DNA of 50,156 nucleotides from Stenotrophomonas chelatiphaga (GTDB lineage Bacteria > Pseudomonadota > Gammaproteobacteria > Xanthomonadales > Xanthomonadaceae), in assembly GCF_001431535.1 (NCBI RefSeq), contig NZ_LDJK01000062.1, positions 1 to 50,156 on the forward strand. The letters run 5' to 3'. The notes below the pieces were generated by a model. That model saw nothing but the letters and a program-made list of their open reading frames with translations. It was not told the origin of the DNA and searched no databases. Position 1 is the stretch's first letter. Each line of letters opens with the position of its first letter. The position numbers were made by a program, and so were the translations under genes. This document shows, piece after piece, positions 26,327 to 34,552 of the stretch.

Positions 26327-29154
26327 CAGTGCATCTCCCCGGTCAGTGCCGAACGCTTCTGCGGATCGATCTCGCCGCGGCGCGCGGTGCGGGTCCGCGA
26401 CGGCTTGATCGTGCCCATCATCGACAGCATCAGCATCGCCCCGCCGAACACCACCAGGTAGACGCCGGTATCGAAGCCGATCGCACTGGCCAGCGGCACA
26501 TCGCCGATGACCGGCAGGTGCAGGTCCAGGTGGCCGCTGGTCAGGAACGGCACGCCGAACAGCATCGACGCCGAGCCACTGGCCACCGCGATCAGCAGGC
26601 CGATGCCGATGCAGCGGACGTAATCGAACCCGAAGCGCGACTCGACCGACGCGGTGCCCTGGATCACGTACTGGATCAGCAGCGGCACGGCCAGGATCAG
26701 GCCGGCGATGAAGCCACCGCCGGGCGAGTTATGGCCGCGCAGGAACATGAAGATCGACACGGTCAGGGTCAGCGGGAACATGATCTGGGCCAGGTCGGCC
26801 GGAACCGGCAGCTTGATCGGCGGGCCCGGCATGATCTGCTCCGGCGCCATCCGCGAACGCCGCAGCATGGCATGCACCACCAGGGCGGCAATGCCGAACA
26901 CGGTGATCTCGCCGAAGGTGTCGAAGCCACGGAAGTCGACCAGGATGACGTTGACCACATTGCTGCCATAAGCCTCCGGCAGGGAGCGGGCAAGCATCTC
27001 GCCGGCCATCGTGTTCGGGGGCAGGGTCATCGCGGTATAGGCCAATGCGGCCAGGCCCACGCCGGCCACCAGCGCGATGCCGGCATCACGGTATTTGCGC
27101 AGCGTGGAACGCTCGGTCACCGACTGGGCGGGCAGATAGTTCATGCCCAGCAGCATCAGCACCAGGGTGACCATTTCCACCAGCAGCTGGGTCAGCGCCA
27201 GGTCCGGCGCGGACAGGAACACGAAGGTCATCGCGACCATCAGGCCGACCCCGCCCACCAGCAGCACCGCCAGCAGGCGCTGTTTGTACATGCGCAGGGT
27301 GGCCATGGCACAGGCCATCATCACCGCCCACAACGCCCAGCCCAGCAGCGGCATCGGCTGCGGTGAGGGCCAGTTCGGCCAGCTCGGCGCGGCCAGCCAG
27401 GGCGCCGCACCGGCCACCACGGCCACCACCACCAGCCCCAGCAGCATGCGCTGCAGGCTGCCGTTGGCGATCGCGGCGGTCAGCCGGTTGGCGAGCGCCG
27501 ACAGCAGGTCGAGCTGGCGATGGAACGCATCGCGGCCCGGCGTGGTGTTGCGCACGGCATACAGGTCGATCAGCCGGCGCAGGCCGAAGTACAGCGCGAT
27601 GCCGCCGAGCACGCCGGCCGCGCTCATCGCCAGCGGCAGGTTGAAGCCGTGCCAGATCGACAGGCTGTATTCGGGCATCTGCGCACCGAGGATGGACGCC
27701 GCACCGGCATGCAGCACCGGGGCGATGGTCAGCGCCGGGGCGATGCCCACCGCCACGCAGATCACCACCAGGATCTCCACCGGCACCTTCATCCAGCGCG
27801 GGGGTTCATGCGGTACCCGGTCCAGGTCATGCGGCCCCTTGCCGAAGAAGGTGTCGTGCACGAAGCGCAGGCTGTAGGCCACGCCGAAGACACCGGCCAG
27901 CAATGCGGCGATCGACATCGCCATCTGCATCAGCGCGGGACCGCCCGCATCGAGCGCCTCGGCGAACAGCATTTCCTTGGACAGGAAGCCATTGAGCAGC
28001 GGGATGCCGGCCATCGCCAGCGAGGCGATGATCGCCAGCGCACTGGTGAACGGCATCAGCCGGCGCAGGCCGCCCAGCTTGCGCATGTCACGCGTGCCGG
28101 TTTCATGATCGATGATGCCCGCCGCCATGAACAACGAGGCCTTGAACGTGGCGTGGTTGAGGATATGGAACACACCGGCCACCACCGCCATCGGCTTGGA
28201 CAGCCCGAACAGCATGGTGATCAGGCCCAGGTGGGAGATCGTGGAGTACGCCAGCAGGCCTTTCAGGTCGTGCTGGAAGATCGCGTTCCAGGCGCCGATC
28301 AGCAGGGTCAGCGCACCGATGCCGCTGACCGTATAGAAGAACAGGTCGGTACCTGCAAGCGCCGGGTGCAGGCGTGCCAGCAGGAAGACACCGGCCTTCA
28401 CCATGGTCGCCGAATGCAGGTAGGCCGACACCGGGGTGGGCGCGGCCATGGCCTGTGGCAGCCAGAAGTGGAACGGGAACTGCGCGCTCTTGGTGAAGAT
28501 GCCGGCCAGCACCAGGAACAGCGCATACGGATACAGCGCGCTGGCGCGGATCTGGTCGCCGGCGGCCAGCACCACGTCCAGGTCGAAGCTGCCGACGATG
28601 CGGCCGATCAGCAGCACCCCGCCGAGCAGTGCCAGGCCACCACCGCCGGTGATGACCAGCGCCATGCGGGCGCCTTCGCGCGCGTCCTGGCGGTGCGACC
28701 AGAAGCCGATCAGCAGGAACGAGCTGATGCTGGTCAGCTCCCAGAAAATCATCAGCAACAGCAGGTTGCCGGACAGCACCATGCCGAGCATGGCCCCCAT
28801 GAACAGCAGCAGGTAGCAGAAGAAGCGGTGCGCTTTGTCCTGCGGGCTCAGGTAATAGTGGGCGTACAGCACCACCAGCGCGCCGATGCCCAGCACCATG
28901 CCGGCAAACATCCAGGCCAGCCCGTCCAGGCGCAGGGTGAAGTCCAGGCCGATCTGCGGCAGCCATTGGCCACTGCTGCGCAGCACCTCGCCCTCCAGTA
29001 CGGCGGGGGTGAGCGTGGCGAGGATGGCGAGGCCGGCCAACGGCGCGGCCGCGGCCAACCAGGCGGCCGTGCTGCGGGAACTTCGGGAGAAAGCGGCAAC
29101 CGCCACGGCCAGGATGAAGGGCAGGGCGAGCAGCAGGATCAGGCTTGGGATCAT
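26326..29154 (-). CDS. mrpA: Fused Mrp antiporter subunits A and B
   Basis: The 942-residue protein combines NuoL-like MrpA (about residues 1-770) with MrpB at the C-terminus. The MrpA part shows FFCYLLLFMGAMLGMVLSGNLLLLMIFWELTSISSFLLIGFW, TKSAQFPFHFWLPQAMAAPTPVSAYLHSATMVKAGVFLLARL and YSTISHLGLITMLFG. The MrpB part contains FPLTLTVSIFMFLRGHNSPGGGFIAGL and the FDTGVYLVVFGGAMLML block. An A-B fusion is known in group 2 Mrp/Pha systems such as those of rhizobia. There is no Shine-Dalgarno sequence before the ATG at 29154; the stop of a 36-residue ORF overlaps it (ATGA), so its translation may depend on that ORF. Confidence 0.94.
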   Translation of the reverse strand: MIPSLILLLALPFILAVAVAAFSRSSRSTAAWLAAAAPLAGLAILATLTPAVLEGEVLRSSGQWLPQIGLDFTLRLDGLAWMFAGMVLGIGALVVLYAHYYLSPQDKAHRFFCYLLLFMGAMLGMVLSGNLLLLMIFWELTSISSFLLIGFWSHRQDAREGARMALVITGGGGLALLGGVLLIGRIVGSFDLDVVLAAGDQIRASALYPYALFLVLAGIFTKSAQFPFHFWLPQAMAAPTPVSAYLHSATMVKAGVFLLARLHPALAGTDLFFYTVSGIGALTLLIGAWNAIFQHDLKGLLAYSTISHLGLITMLFGLSKPMAVVAGVFHILNHATFKASLFMAAGIIDHETGTRDMRKLGGLRRLMPFTSALAIIASLAMAGIPLLNGFLSKEMLFAEALDAGGPALMQMAMSIAALLAGVFGVAYSLRFVHDTFFGKGPHDLDRVPHEPPRWMKVPVEILVVICVAVGIAPALTIAPVLHAGAASILGAQMPEYSLSIWHGFNLPLAMSAAGVLGGIALYFGLRRLIDLYAVRNTTPGRDAFHRQLDLLSALANRLTAAIANGSLQRMLLGLVVVAVVAGAAPWLAAPSWPNWPSPQPMPLLGWALWAVMMACAMATLRMYKQRLLAVLLVGGVGLMVAMTFVFLSAPDLALTQLLVEMVTLVLMLLGMNYLPAQSVTERSTLRKYRDAGIALVAGVGLAALAYTAMTLPPNTMAGEMLARSLPEAYGSNVVNVILVDFRGFDTFGEITVFGIAALVVHAMLRRSRMAPEQIMPGPPIKLPVPADLAQIMFPLTLTVSIFMFLRGHNSPGGGFIAGLILAVPLLIQYVIQGTASVESRFGFDYVRCIGIGLLIAVASGSASMLFGVPFLTSGHLDLHLPVIGDVPLASAIGFDTGVYLVVFGGAMLMLSMMGTIKPSRTRTARRGEIDPQKRSALTGEMH

Positions 29155-29261
29155 GCAGGGAATACGCGATTCACGAGCAGGTCATGCAGTCTAACAGGCC
29201 GGCATTTGCCGCCGATACCCACGAATACGCCTCCAACTGCAGGGAACGTGTGCTGATTCAT
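29151..29261 (-). CDS. Small ORF translationally coupled to mrpA (putative leader peptide)
   Basis: A 36-residue ORF starts at 29261 with AAGGGA seven bases upstream and ends at a TGA that overlaps the mrpA start codon (ATGA), the same overlap used inside the mrp operon. The peptide begins MNQHTFPAVGGVFVGIGG and ends LVNRVFPA; it has one Cys, no clear membrane helix and no resemblance to a protein I know. mrpA has no ribosome binding site of its own, so ribosomes finishing this ORF probably feed mrpA. It may be a real small protein, a regulatory leader, or only a ribosome loading device; conservation among relatives would tell. Confidence 0.55.
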   Translation of the reverse strand: MNQHTFPAVGGVFVGIGGKCRPVRLHDLLVNRVFPA

Positions 29262-29494
29262 TTTTTTCCCTTTGGAGGTCGTGCCGCTGGTGCTTGACCA
29301 GGACCGGCCACGACACTTTGCCGTATCTGTCGCGAATGACATGTGCAGCCCCAAGGTGCCCGTACGGCAGGGGCTGCAAAGGGATGGTGCGGTAGGATCG
29401 GCGCCCCCGCTGGCGCCTGGATCGGAATTCCGCGCCCCGACAGGGCCGCGACGGCCGGCGCGAACAGCCCGGCGGCCCGTTCAGGTAAAACAGG
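29262..29494. other. Non-coding stretch upstream of the mrp operon with two hairpins
   Basis: This 233-base stretch between the mrp leader ORF and the DUF962 gene contains no credible gene. Two inverted repeats stand out: GCAGCCCC/GGGGCTGC at 29345-29377 and GGCGCC/GGCGCC near 29400-29420. They lie where the 5' untranslated region or promoter of the minus-strand mrp operon should be. I could not place a convincing sigma-70 promoter. Confidence 0.5.
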
Positions 29495-29977
29495 TCAGTA
29501 ACGCCACTCGAGGCGACGATAGACCTTGGCCAGCACCCAGGCCGGGCCGATCAGCAGGTAAGTGAGGTCGGTGAGGAAGCTGGGCTTGCGGCCTTCGAGC
29601 TTGTGGCCCAAGAACTGTGCGATCCACGCCAGCACGAACACCGCGCCGGCCAGCCGGGCCAGGTTGCCCAGGCCGATCTCCGCTTCCAGCAGGCGGCAGG
29701 TGCAGCCGATCACGAACAGCACGGCCAGCATGCCCAGCCCCAGCGGGCGCGACAGGCGGTTGTAGAAGCACCACGCGCCGAACATCGCCAGGCCCGCCCA
29801 GATACCGTTCTGGAACCAGGTGATCAGCGGCGGCAGGCACCACAGCAGGGCCACCACCGACCACAGGATGGCCGGCACCGCGACCACGTGGATGCGCTGG
29901 TTGGTGACGTTGCGGTGGTCGTCGGAGTAGCTGGCGAAATAGCGGTCTACGGGGCGGGCAAGCGACGTGCTGGACAT
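29495..29977 (-). CDS. DUF962/Mpo1-like membrane protein
   Basis: The 160-residue protein starts MSSTSLARPVDRYFASYSDDHRNVTNQRIHVVAVP. That N-terminal DHRN...N..H pattern and four hydrophobic helices (about 35-55, 60-80, 83-100 and 108-125), followed by GHKLEGRKPSFLTDLTYLLIGP, are diagnostic of the DUF962/YGL010w family. The yeast member Mpo1 is an Fe2+-dependent dioxygenase in fatty-acid alpha-oxidation; the conserved histidines are present here, but the bacterial function is not established. GGAGGCACC gives a strong site before the ATG at 29977. The gene lies 71 bases downstream of purC. Confidence 0.88.
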   Translation of the reverse strand: MSSTSLARPVDRYFASYSDDHRNVTNQRIHVVAVPAILWSVVALLWCLPPLITWFQNGIWAGLAMFGAWCFYNRLSRPLGLGMLAVLFVIGCTCRLLEAEIGLGNLARLAGAVFVLAWIAQFLGHKLEGRKPSFLTDLTYLLIGPAWVLAKVYRRLEWRY

Positions 29978-30048
29978 GGTGCCTCCGATCGGGCCGGCAC
30001 GTGGCCGGCGAGCTTTCCAGAGGAGGGCGGGCAGCGCCCGCCGCCCCC

Positions 30049-30975
30049 TCAATCGACGCTGATGCCGGCCAGTCGCTGCAGGGCCTCGGCGTACTTGGCA
30101 CGCGTGCGCTCGATCACTTCGGCCGGAATGGACGGGCCCGGTGCGGTCTTGCCCCAGTCCAGCGTTTCCAGGTAATCGCGGACGAACTGCTTGTCGTAGC
30201 TCGGCGGGCTGGTGCCCACTTCGTACTCGTCGGCCGGCCAGTAGCGCGAAGAATCCGGGGTCAGCATCTCATCCATGATGTACAGGCGGCCGTCTTCATC
30301 GGTGCCGAACTCGAACTTGGTGTCGGCCAGGATGATGCCGCGCTCACGCGCGTAATCGGCGGCGAAGGCGTAGATGCGCAGGGTCGCATCGCGCACGCGC
30401 TCGGCCAGGTCCACGCCGACCGCCTTGACCATCGCATCGAAGTCGATGTTCTCGTCGTGGTCGCCGACGGCGGCCTTGGTGGACGGGGTGAAGATCGGCT
30501 CGGGCAGCTTTTCGGCCTGGCGCAGGCCGTCGGGCAGTTCAATGCCGCTGACCTTGCCGGTGCGCTGGTAGTCCTTCCAGCCGCTGCCGATCAGGTAGCC
30601 GCGGGCGATCGCTTCCACCGGCACCGGCTTGAGTTTCCGGGTGACCACCGCGCGCTTGGCGTACAACGCCGCGTCCACGCCTTCGGGCAGCACGCTGGCC
30701 ACGTCGATGCCGGTCAGGTGGTTGGGCATCAGGTGCGCGGTCTTGGCGAACCAGAAATTGGACACCTGGCAGAGCATTTCGCCCTTGCCCGGGATCGGGT
30801 CGGGCAGCACCACGTCGAAGGCCGACAGGCGATCGGTGGCTACCATCAGCAGGTAGTCCCCCGGCGGCGTGCCTTCGGGCAGGCGCTCGCGCGGAATATC
30901 GAAAACGTCACGCACCTTGCCGCGATGGCGCAAGGGCAGGCCGGGAAGATCGGATTGCAACAACGTGGTCGGCAC
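30049..30975 (-). CDS. purC: Phosphoribosylaminoimidazole-succinocarboxamide synthase (SAICAR synthetase)
   Basis: The 308-residue protein belongs to the longer, yeast ADE1-like class of PurC. Features are [57 protein letters not shown] and [17 protein letters not shown]. It joins aspartate to CAIR with ATP in purine biosynthesis. The start is a GTG at 30975 ([13 protein letters not shown]) with AGGAG seven bases upstream; the frame continues to 31248 without a better site, and that extension would overlap the promoter of the divergent DnaJ-domain gene. Function is well supported by the strong motif match. Confidence 0.96.
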   Translation of the reverse strand: MPTTLLQSDLPGLPLRHRGKVRDVFDIPRERLPEGTPPGDYLLMVATDRLSAFDVVLPDPIPGKGEMLCQVSNFWFAKTAHLMPNHLTGIDVASVLPEGVDAALYAKRAVVTRKLKPVPVEAIARGYLIGSGWKDYQRTGKVSGIELPDGLRQAEKLPEPIFTPSTKAAVGDHDENIDFDAMVKAVGVDLAERVRDATLRIYAFAADYARERGIILADTKFEFGTDEDGRLYIMDEMLTPDSSRYWPADEYEVGTSPPSYDKQFVRDYLETLDWGKTAPGPSIPAEVIERTRAKYAEALQRLAGISVD

Positions 30976-31117
30976 GGGCACTCCTGGGGGCTTCGTCGAT
31001 ACGAGCTGCCCAGGGACCCGGAGGGCCCGCCGGCCAGCGGGCGGCCTAGTGTAAAGCCGTCCGGGGCGGCTGTGACGTAAAATGGAAAGCCAATTGGCCA
31101 AATCTGCCCGGAGCGCC

Positions 31118-31447
31118 ATGCGCTGGTACGGAAAACTGCTGGGTTTCATCGCCGGGGCCCTGCTGTTCCGGCCCAATCCCTTGTTCGGCGCGGTGCTGGG
31201 CCTGCTGATCGGCCACGCGTTCGACGCCGACTGGTTCCGCCTGAACAAGGAAAACCCGTATCGCGAGCTGGGACTGACGTCTTCAGCAACGGAGGCGGAA
31301 ATCGACCTGGCCTACCGCCGGCTGATGTCGCAGTACCACCCCGACAAGCTGGTCGGCGCCGCGCCGGAACTGCTCAAGCAGGCCGAGGCCAAGAGCCGCC
31401 GCGTGAATGCCGCCTACGACCGCATCAAGACCCTGCGCAAGCGCTGA
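31118..31447 (+). CDS. Membrane-anchored DnaJ-domain protein
   Basis: The 109-residue protein has one N-terminal hydrophobic hairpin ([38 protein letters not shown]) and a C-terminal J domain (about 47-109) with the conserved HPD motif in [10 protein letters not shown]. The arrangement recalls DjlA, an inner-membrane DnaK co-chaperone, but the central TerB-like domain is missing, so it is a short DjlA-like form. GGAG lies five bases before the ATG at 31118; an earlier ATG at 31082 has no such site. It may bring DnaK to the membrane. The rpe gene follows 39 bases downstream. Confidence 0.88.
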   Translation: MRWYGKLLGFIAGALLFRPNPLFGAVLGLLIGHAFDADWFRLNKENPYRELGLTSSATEAEIDLAYRRLMSQYHPDKLVGAAPELLKQAEAKSRRVNAAYDRIKTLRKR

Positions 31448-31486
31448 GTCCTGACCCTTTTTCTTCCTGCTCCGAAGGCCCTGGCC

Positions 31487-32158
31487 ATGTCCAACTGCAT
31501 CATTGCCCCGTCCATCCTGTCGGCCGACTTCGCCCGCCTCGGTGAAGAAGTCGACAACGTCCTCGCCGCCGGCGCGGACTGGGTCCACTTCGATGTGATG
31601 GACAACCATTACGTGCCCAACCTGACCATCGGCCCGCTGGTCTGCCAGGCGCTGCGCAAGCACGGCGTCACCGCACCGATCGACGTGCACCTGATGGTGG
31701 AGCCGGTGGACCGGATCATCCCGGACTTCGCCGAGGCCGGCGCGACCTACATCAGCTTCCACCCCGAGGCCAGCCGCCACCCGCACCGCACCATCCAGCT
31801 GATCCGCTCGCTGGGCTGCAAGCCGGGCCTGGTGCTCAATCCCGGCACGCCGGTGGATATCCTGGACTGGGTGCTGGACGACCTGGACCTGGTGCTGCTG
31901 ATGTCGGTGAACCCGGGCTTCGGCGGCCAAGCGTTCATTCCGTCGGCGCTGGACAAGCTGAAAGTGGTGCGGCAGAAGATCGATGCCAGCGGCAAGGACA
32001 TCCGCCTGGAGATCGACGGCGGGGTGAAGGCCGACAACATCGGTGCGATCGCCGCGGCCGGTGCCGATGCCTTCGTGGCCGGCTCGGCGATCTTCAACGC
32101 ACCGGATTACCAGCAGGTGATCAGCGCGATGCGTGCCAACGTCGCCGCCGCCCGCTGA
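31487..32158 (+). CDS. rpe: Ribulose-phosphate 3-epimerase
   Basis: The 223-residue TIM-barrel enzyme is recognised from [69 protein letters not shown] and [31 protein letters not shown]. These carry the metal-binding and catalytic Asp and His residues. It interconverts ribulose 5-phosphate and xylulose 5-phosphate in the pentose phosphate pathway. Its stop codon is followed, one base later, by the second palindromic terminator-like repeat. Confidence 0.97.
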   Translation: MSNCIIAPSILSADFARLGEEVDNVLAAGADWVHFDVMDNHYVPNLTIGPLVCQALRKHGVTAPIDVHLMVEPVDRIIPDFAEAGATYISFHPEASRHPHRTIQLIRSLGCKPGLVLNPGTPVDILDWVLDDLDLVLLMSVNPGFGGQAFIPSALDKLKVVRQKIDASGKDIRLEIDGGVKADNIGAIAAAGADAFVAGSAIFNAPDYQQVISAMRANVAAAR

Positions 32159-32159
32159 G

Positions 32160-32213
32160 AAAAAAGGGGACGGAGGGAATTAAACTCGTTTAATTCCCTC
32201 CGTCCCCTTTTTT
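32160..32213. terminator. Perfect 26-bp-arm palindrome, bidirectional terminator-like repeat (copy 2)
   Basis: The left arm (32160-32185) starts with six A followed by GGGGACGGAGGGAATTAAAC, the loop is TC, and the right arm (32188-32213) is the exact complement ending in six T. It shares its GGGGACGGAGGGA core with the element at 20761-20833. It begins one base after the rpe stop codon and ends four bases before the start of the GNAT gene, so it occupies the whole upstream region of that gene. Confidence 0.88.
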
Positions 32214-32217
32214 GCCC

Positions 32218-32691
32218 ATGAACATCCGTCCGGCCACTGTTGCTGATGCAGGTCTGATCCTGCGCTTCATCCGCGAACTGGCGATCTATGAGAAGGCCGA
32301 ATCGTCGGTGCAGACGAACGAGGCGGGAATCGCGGCCAGCCTGTTCGGGCCTGACGCCAGCGCGCAGGCGCTGGTCTGCGAGGCCGACGGCGAAGCGATC
32401 GGCTTCGCGGTTTACTTCTACAACTACTCCACCTGGCTGGGCCGCAAGGGCATCTACCTGGAAGACCTGTACATCCGCCCGGAAAAGCGCGGATCCGGTG
32501 CCGGCAAGGCGTTGCTTAAGCACATCGCCCGGCAGGCCGTGGCCGAGGGCTGCGGGCGTTTCGAATGGTCGGTGCTGGACTGGAACCAGCCTGCGATCGA
32601 TTTCTACGTCGCCGCCGGCGCCAGGCCGCAGGACGAATGGACCGTCTACCGCCTGCAGGGCGAGGCCCTGGCCGACTTCGCCGCGTCCTGA
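32218..32691 (+). CDS. GNAT-family N-acetyltransferase (SSAT-like)
   Basis: The 157-residue protein begins directly with the GNAT fold, MNIRPATVADAGLILRFIRELAIYEK, and contains the acetyl-CoA loop LEDLYIRPEKRGSGAGKALLKHIA (motif R/Q-x-x-G-x-G/A). FEWSVLDWNQPAIDFYVAAGARPQDEW forms the C-terminal part and resembles diamine/spermidine acetyltransferases. The substrate is unproven. The ATG at 32218 follows the palindrome by four bases; the sequence before it, CCCCTTTTTTGCCC, has no Shine-Dalgarno site. The start cannot lie further in, because the fold begins at residue 2, so translation may be weak or leaderless. Confidence 0.88.
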   Translation: MNIRPATVADAGLILRFIRELAIYEKAESSVQTNEAGIAASLFGPDASAQALVCEADGEAIGFAVYFYNYSTWLGRKGIYLEDLYIRPEKRGSGAGKALLKHIARQAVAEGCGRFEWSVLDWNQPAIDFYVAAGARPQDEWTVYRLQGEALADFAAS

Positions 32692-32697
32692 AAAAAA

Positions 32698-32721
32698 GGC
32701 CACGCCGCTGCCGGCGTGGCC
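32698..32721. other. Hairpin after the GNAT gene
   Basis: GGCCACGCCG and CGGCGTGGCC form a perfect 10-bp stem around CTGC. The plus-strand sequence after it lacks a T run, whereas seven A precede it, so the terminator-like orientation is for minus-strand transcription. It may still protect or end the GNAT mRNA. Confidence 0.6.
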
Positions 32722-32872
32722 CTGCTGAAAAAATCGGAGGCTGATCCTGCCTCCATCCGTCTTCCCTGCTATGGCCTTCCATGTTCCGGGGCATCGGTGA
32801 CAGGCCGATGACATTCACCGGCAAAGAACGCGCGACTGCTAGCCTGTGCCGCCCCCACCCCCGGAATCCCCC

Positions 32873-33802
32873 ATGAGCCTTGCCCGCTGGCGCCTGATCC
32901 TGAACGGAAAATCGGCCGGGGACGTGGATGTGCGCGAGGCGGTCAAGGTCTGGCGCGAGCGCGGGATCGATCTGGAAGTGCGGGTCACTTGGGAAAGCGG
33001 GGATGCCGAGCGCTATGTCGCCGAGGCCATCGACAATGGCGTGGAGGTGATCATCGCCGGTGGTGGGGATGGCACCTTGAGCGCGGTCGCCGAGACCCTG
33101 GCGCATAGGGAAGAACCGGCCGATGCGCTGCCTTCGCTGGCCCTGCTGCCACTGGGCACGGCCAACGATTTCGCCACCGCCGCCGGTTTCCCGGAAAGCC
33201 CCGCCGAGGTGCTGGCCTTGATCACCGCGCAGGCACCCCGCGCCATCGACCTGCTGCGCATCGACGCCGATGGCAAGGTCTGGTGGTGCGCCAACGTCGC
33301 CAGCGGTGGCTTCGGCACGCAGGTGACGGTGGAAACCGATGAAGGCCTGAAGAAGGTGCTCGGTGGCCTGGCCTACGTGCTGACCGGCATCTCCAAGCTG
33401 GGCCGGATCGAGCCGATCCTGGCGCGCGTGCACGGCCCCGGCTTCGACTGGGAAGGCGGCTTCATCGCGCTGGGCATCGGCAACGGCCGCCAGGCCGGTG
33501 GTGGCCAGGCGCTTTGCCCGCAGGCGGTCATCGATGACGGCCAGCTGGACGTCACCATCATTCCGGAACTGACCGGCGAAGTCGGCGCGATGCTCGGCCA
33601 GCTGGTGACCGGGGGCAAGGAAGCCGCGCTTGAGCGCGTTGCCACCCGCACCCGCTTGACCCGCGTGGAGATCCGCGCCGAAAAGCCGCTGACCCTCAAC
33701 CTGGACGGTGAGCCGGTGGAAGCACGGCACTTCCGCATCGAATGCGTGCCACGCCGCGTGCGCATGCATCTGCCTGCGGCGTGCCCGCTGCTGTCCCACT
33801 GA
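32873..33802 (+). CDS. yegS: YegS-like lipid kinase
   Basis: The 309-residue protein shows the diacylglycerol/lipid kinase catalytic domain: [10 protein letters not shown] near the N-terminus, the nucleotide loop [34 protein letters not shown], and the C-terminal [26 protein letters not shown]. coli YegS phosphorylates phosphatidylglycerol in vitro; the physiological substrate in this organism is not known. The start at 32873 ([13 protein letters not shown]) has GGAA upstream; a more distal frame start is all proline. It is probably a single-gene unit. Confidence 0.92.
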   Translation: MSLARWRLILNGKSAGDVDVREAVKVWRERGIDLEVRVTWESGDAERYVAEAIDNGVEVIIAGGGDGTLSAVAETLAHREEPADALPSLALLPLGTANDFATAAGFPESPAEVLALITAQAPRAIDLLRIDADGKVWWCANVASGGFGTQVTVETDEGLKKVLGGLAYVLTGISKLGRIEPILARVHGPGFDWEGGFIALGIGNGRQAGGGQALCPQAVIDDGQLDVTIIPELTGEVGAMLGQLVTGGKEAALERVATRTRLTRVEIRAEKPLTLNLDGEPVEARHFRIECVPRRVRMHLPAACPLLSH

Positions 33803-33997
33803 GCCTGCGCGGGCGTCGTTACCGGCCCGCGTGGCGCCACCGTGGGCGAGGTCCAACGCGCGCAGACGGGCGCGAAGTGAGACGGCCAGCCCAGTAGGGC
33901 GCGACGGCGATGGCGTCCTGCCTGCGTGCGGCCCAGCATCCTTGGCCCGACGCCGTCGTGCGTCAGGGAGCTGTTCCGCCCACCAGGAGATACCTCA

Positions 33998-34318
33998 ATG
34001 AAAATCGCCGCCACCATCGCCGTGTCATGTGCGCTGGGCCTCGCCGGTTGCTCCGCCATCGCCGCCAAGACCAACGTGCTCAGCGATGCGAAGATCATCT
34101 CGTCTTCGGCCGGCGTGCTGGGCCTGGAGCCCTCGCAGCTGACGCTGGTCAGCAAGCGCGTGGACGGCACCAACACCTATGCGAACCTGAAGGCGGCCGG
34201 GGGTAAGGAGTACACCTGCGTCATCAACGGCGGCAACCTGCTGAGCATGGGAATGACCAATGCGCCCATGTGCAGCAGGAAGGGTGAGCCGGTGAATGCG
34301 CACCCCTTCCAGCGCTGA
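33998..34318 (+). CDS. Small putative lipoprotein
   Basis: The 106-residue product has a lipoprotein signal (MKIAATIAVSCALGLAGCSA; lipobox LAGC, Cys18) and a mature domain of about 88 residues with LTLVSKRVDGTNTYANLKAAGGKEYTCVINGGNLLSMG and two further cysteines (about 78 and 94) that could form a disulfide. I do not recognise the family. AGGAGA lies ten bases before the ATG. The 195 bases upstream hold no gene or repeat that I can support. Confidence 0.8.
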   Translation: MKIAATIAVSCALGLAGCSAIAAKTNVLSDAKIISSSAGVLGLEPSQLTLVSKRVDGTNTYANLKAAGGKEYTCVINGGNLLSMGMTNAPMCSRKGEPVNAHPFQR

Positions 34319-34402
34319 TCAGGGGCTGAAGCGCCCGGGGCTGCATCGAGCAGTCCGGGCATCAGGCTTTCGCCTGGCCGGAACCTGCGCTAAAGTCGCC
34401 GG

Positions 34403-34552
34403 GTGTCCATCCTGACGACCCCGCGATCCGTTTCTTCCGCACGCCGTAGCTGGCGATGGTGGCCCGTAGCCGTCGTCCGCCCAGAAAACGCCGTATCCCG
34501 GAAGGAAAGTCGTGTTGAACACCCCCGCTCAGTTCCAGCAGCAGGCCGCTGA
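34403..34552 (+). CDS. Trp-rich ORF overlapping the trpE start (putative trp leader peptide)
   Basis: A GTG at 34403 opens a 49-codon frame that runs through TGG CGA TGG TGG at codons 17-20 (SWRWWPVAVV) and ends at a TGA (34550-34552) inside trpE, in another frame. Three Trp codons within four codons directly upstream of the first tryptophan biosynthesis gene is the hallmark of a leader peptide that senses charged tRNA-Trp. Against a classical attenuator: there is no hairpin with a U run between it and trpE, and no clear ribosome site before the GTG. A TTTCGC-17-TAAAGT promoter-like sequence would place the transcript start near 34403. Evidence is composition and position only. Confidence 0.45.
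   Translation: MSILTTPRSVSSARRSWRWWPVAVVRPENAVSRKESRVEHPRSVPAAGR

Noticed and set aside
24423..29256. Two long plus-strand frames (567 and 578 residues) opposite the mrp genes
   Set aside because: Gln/His/Arg-rich shadows of the antiporter genes with no recognisable domain.
34400..34512. Classical terminator-based trp attenuator
   Set aside because: No hairpin followed by a T run lies between the Trp codons and trpE.
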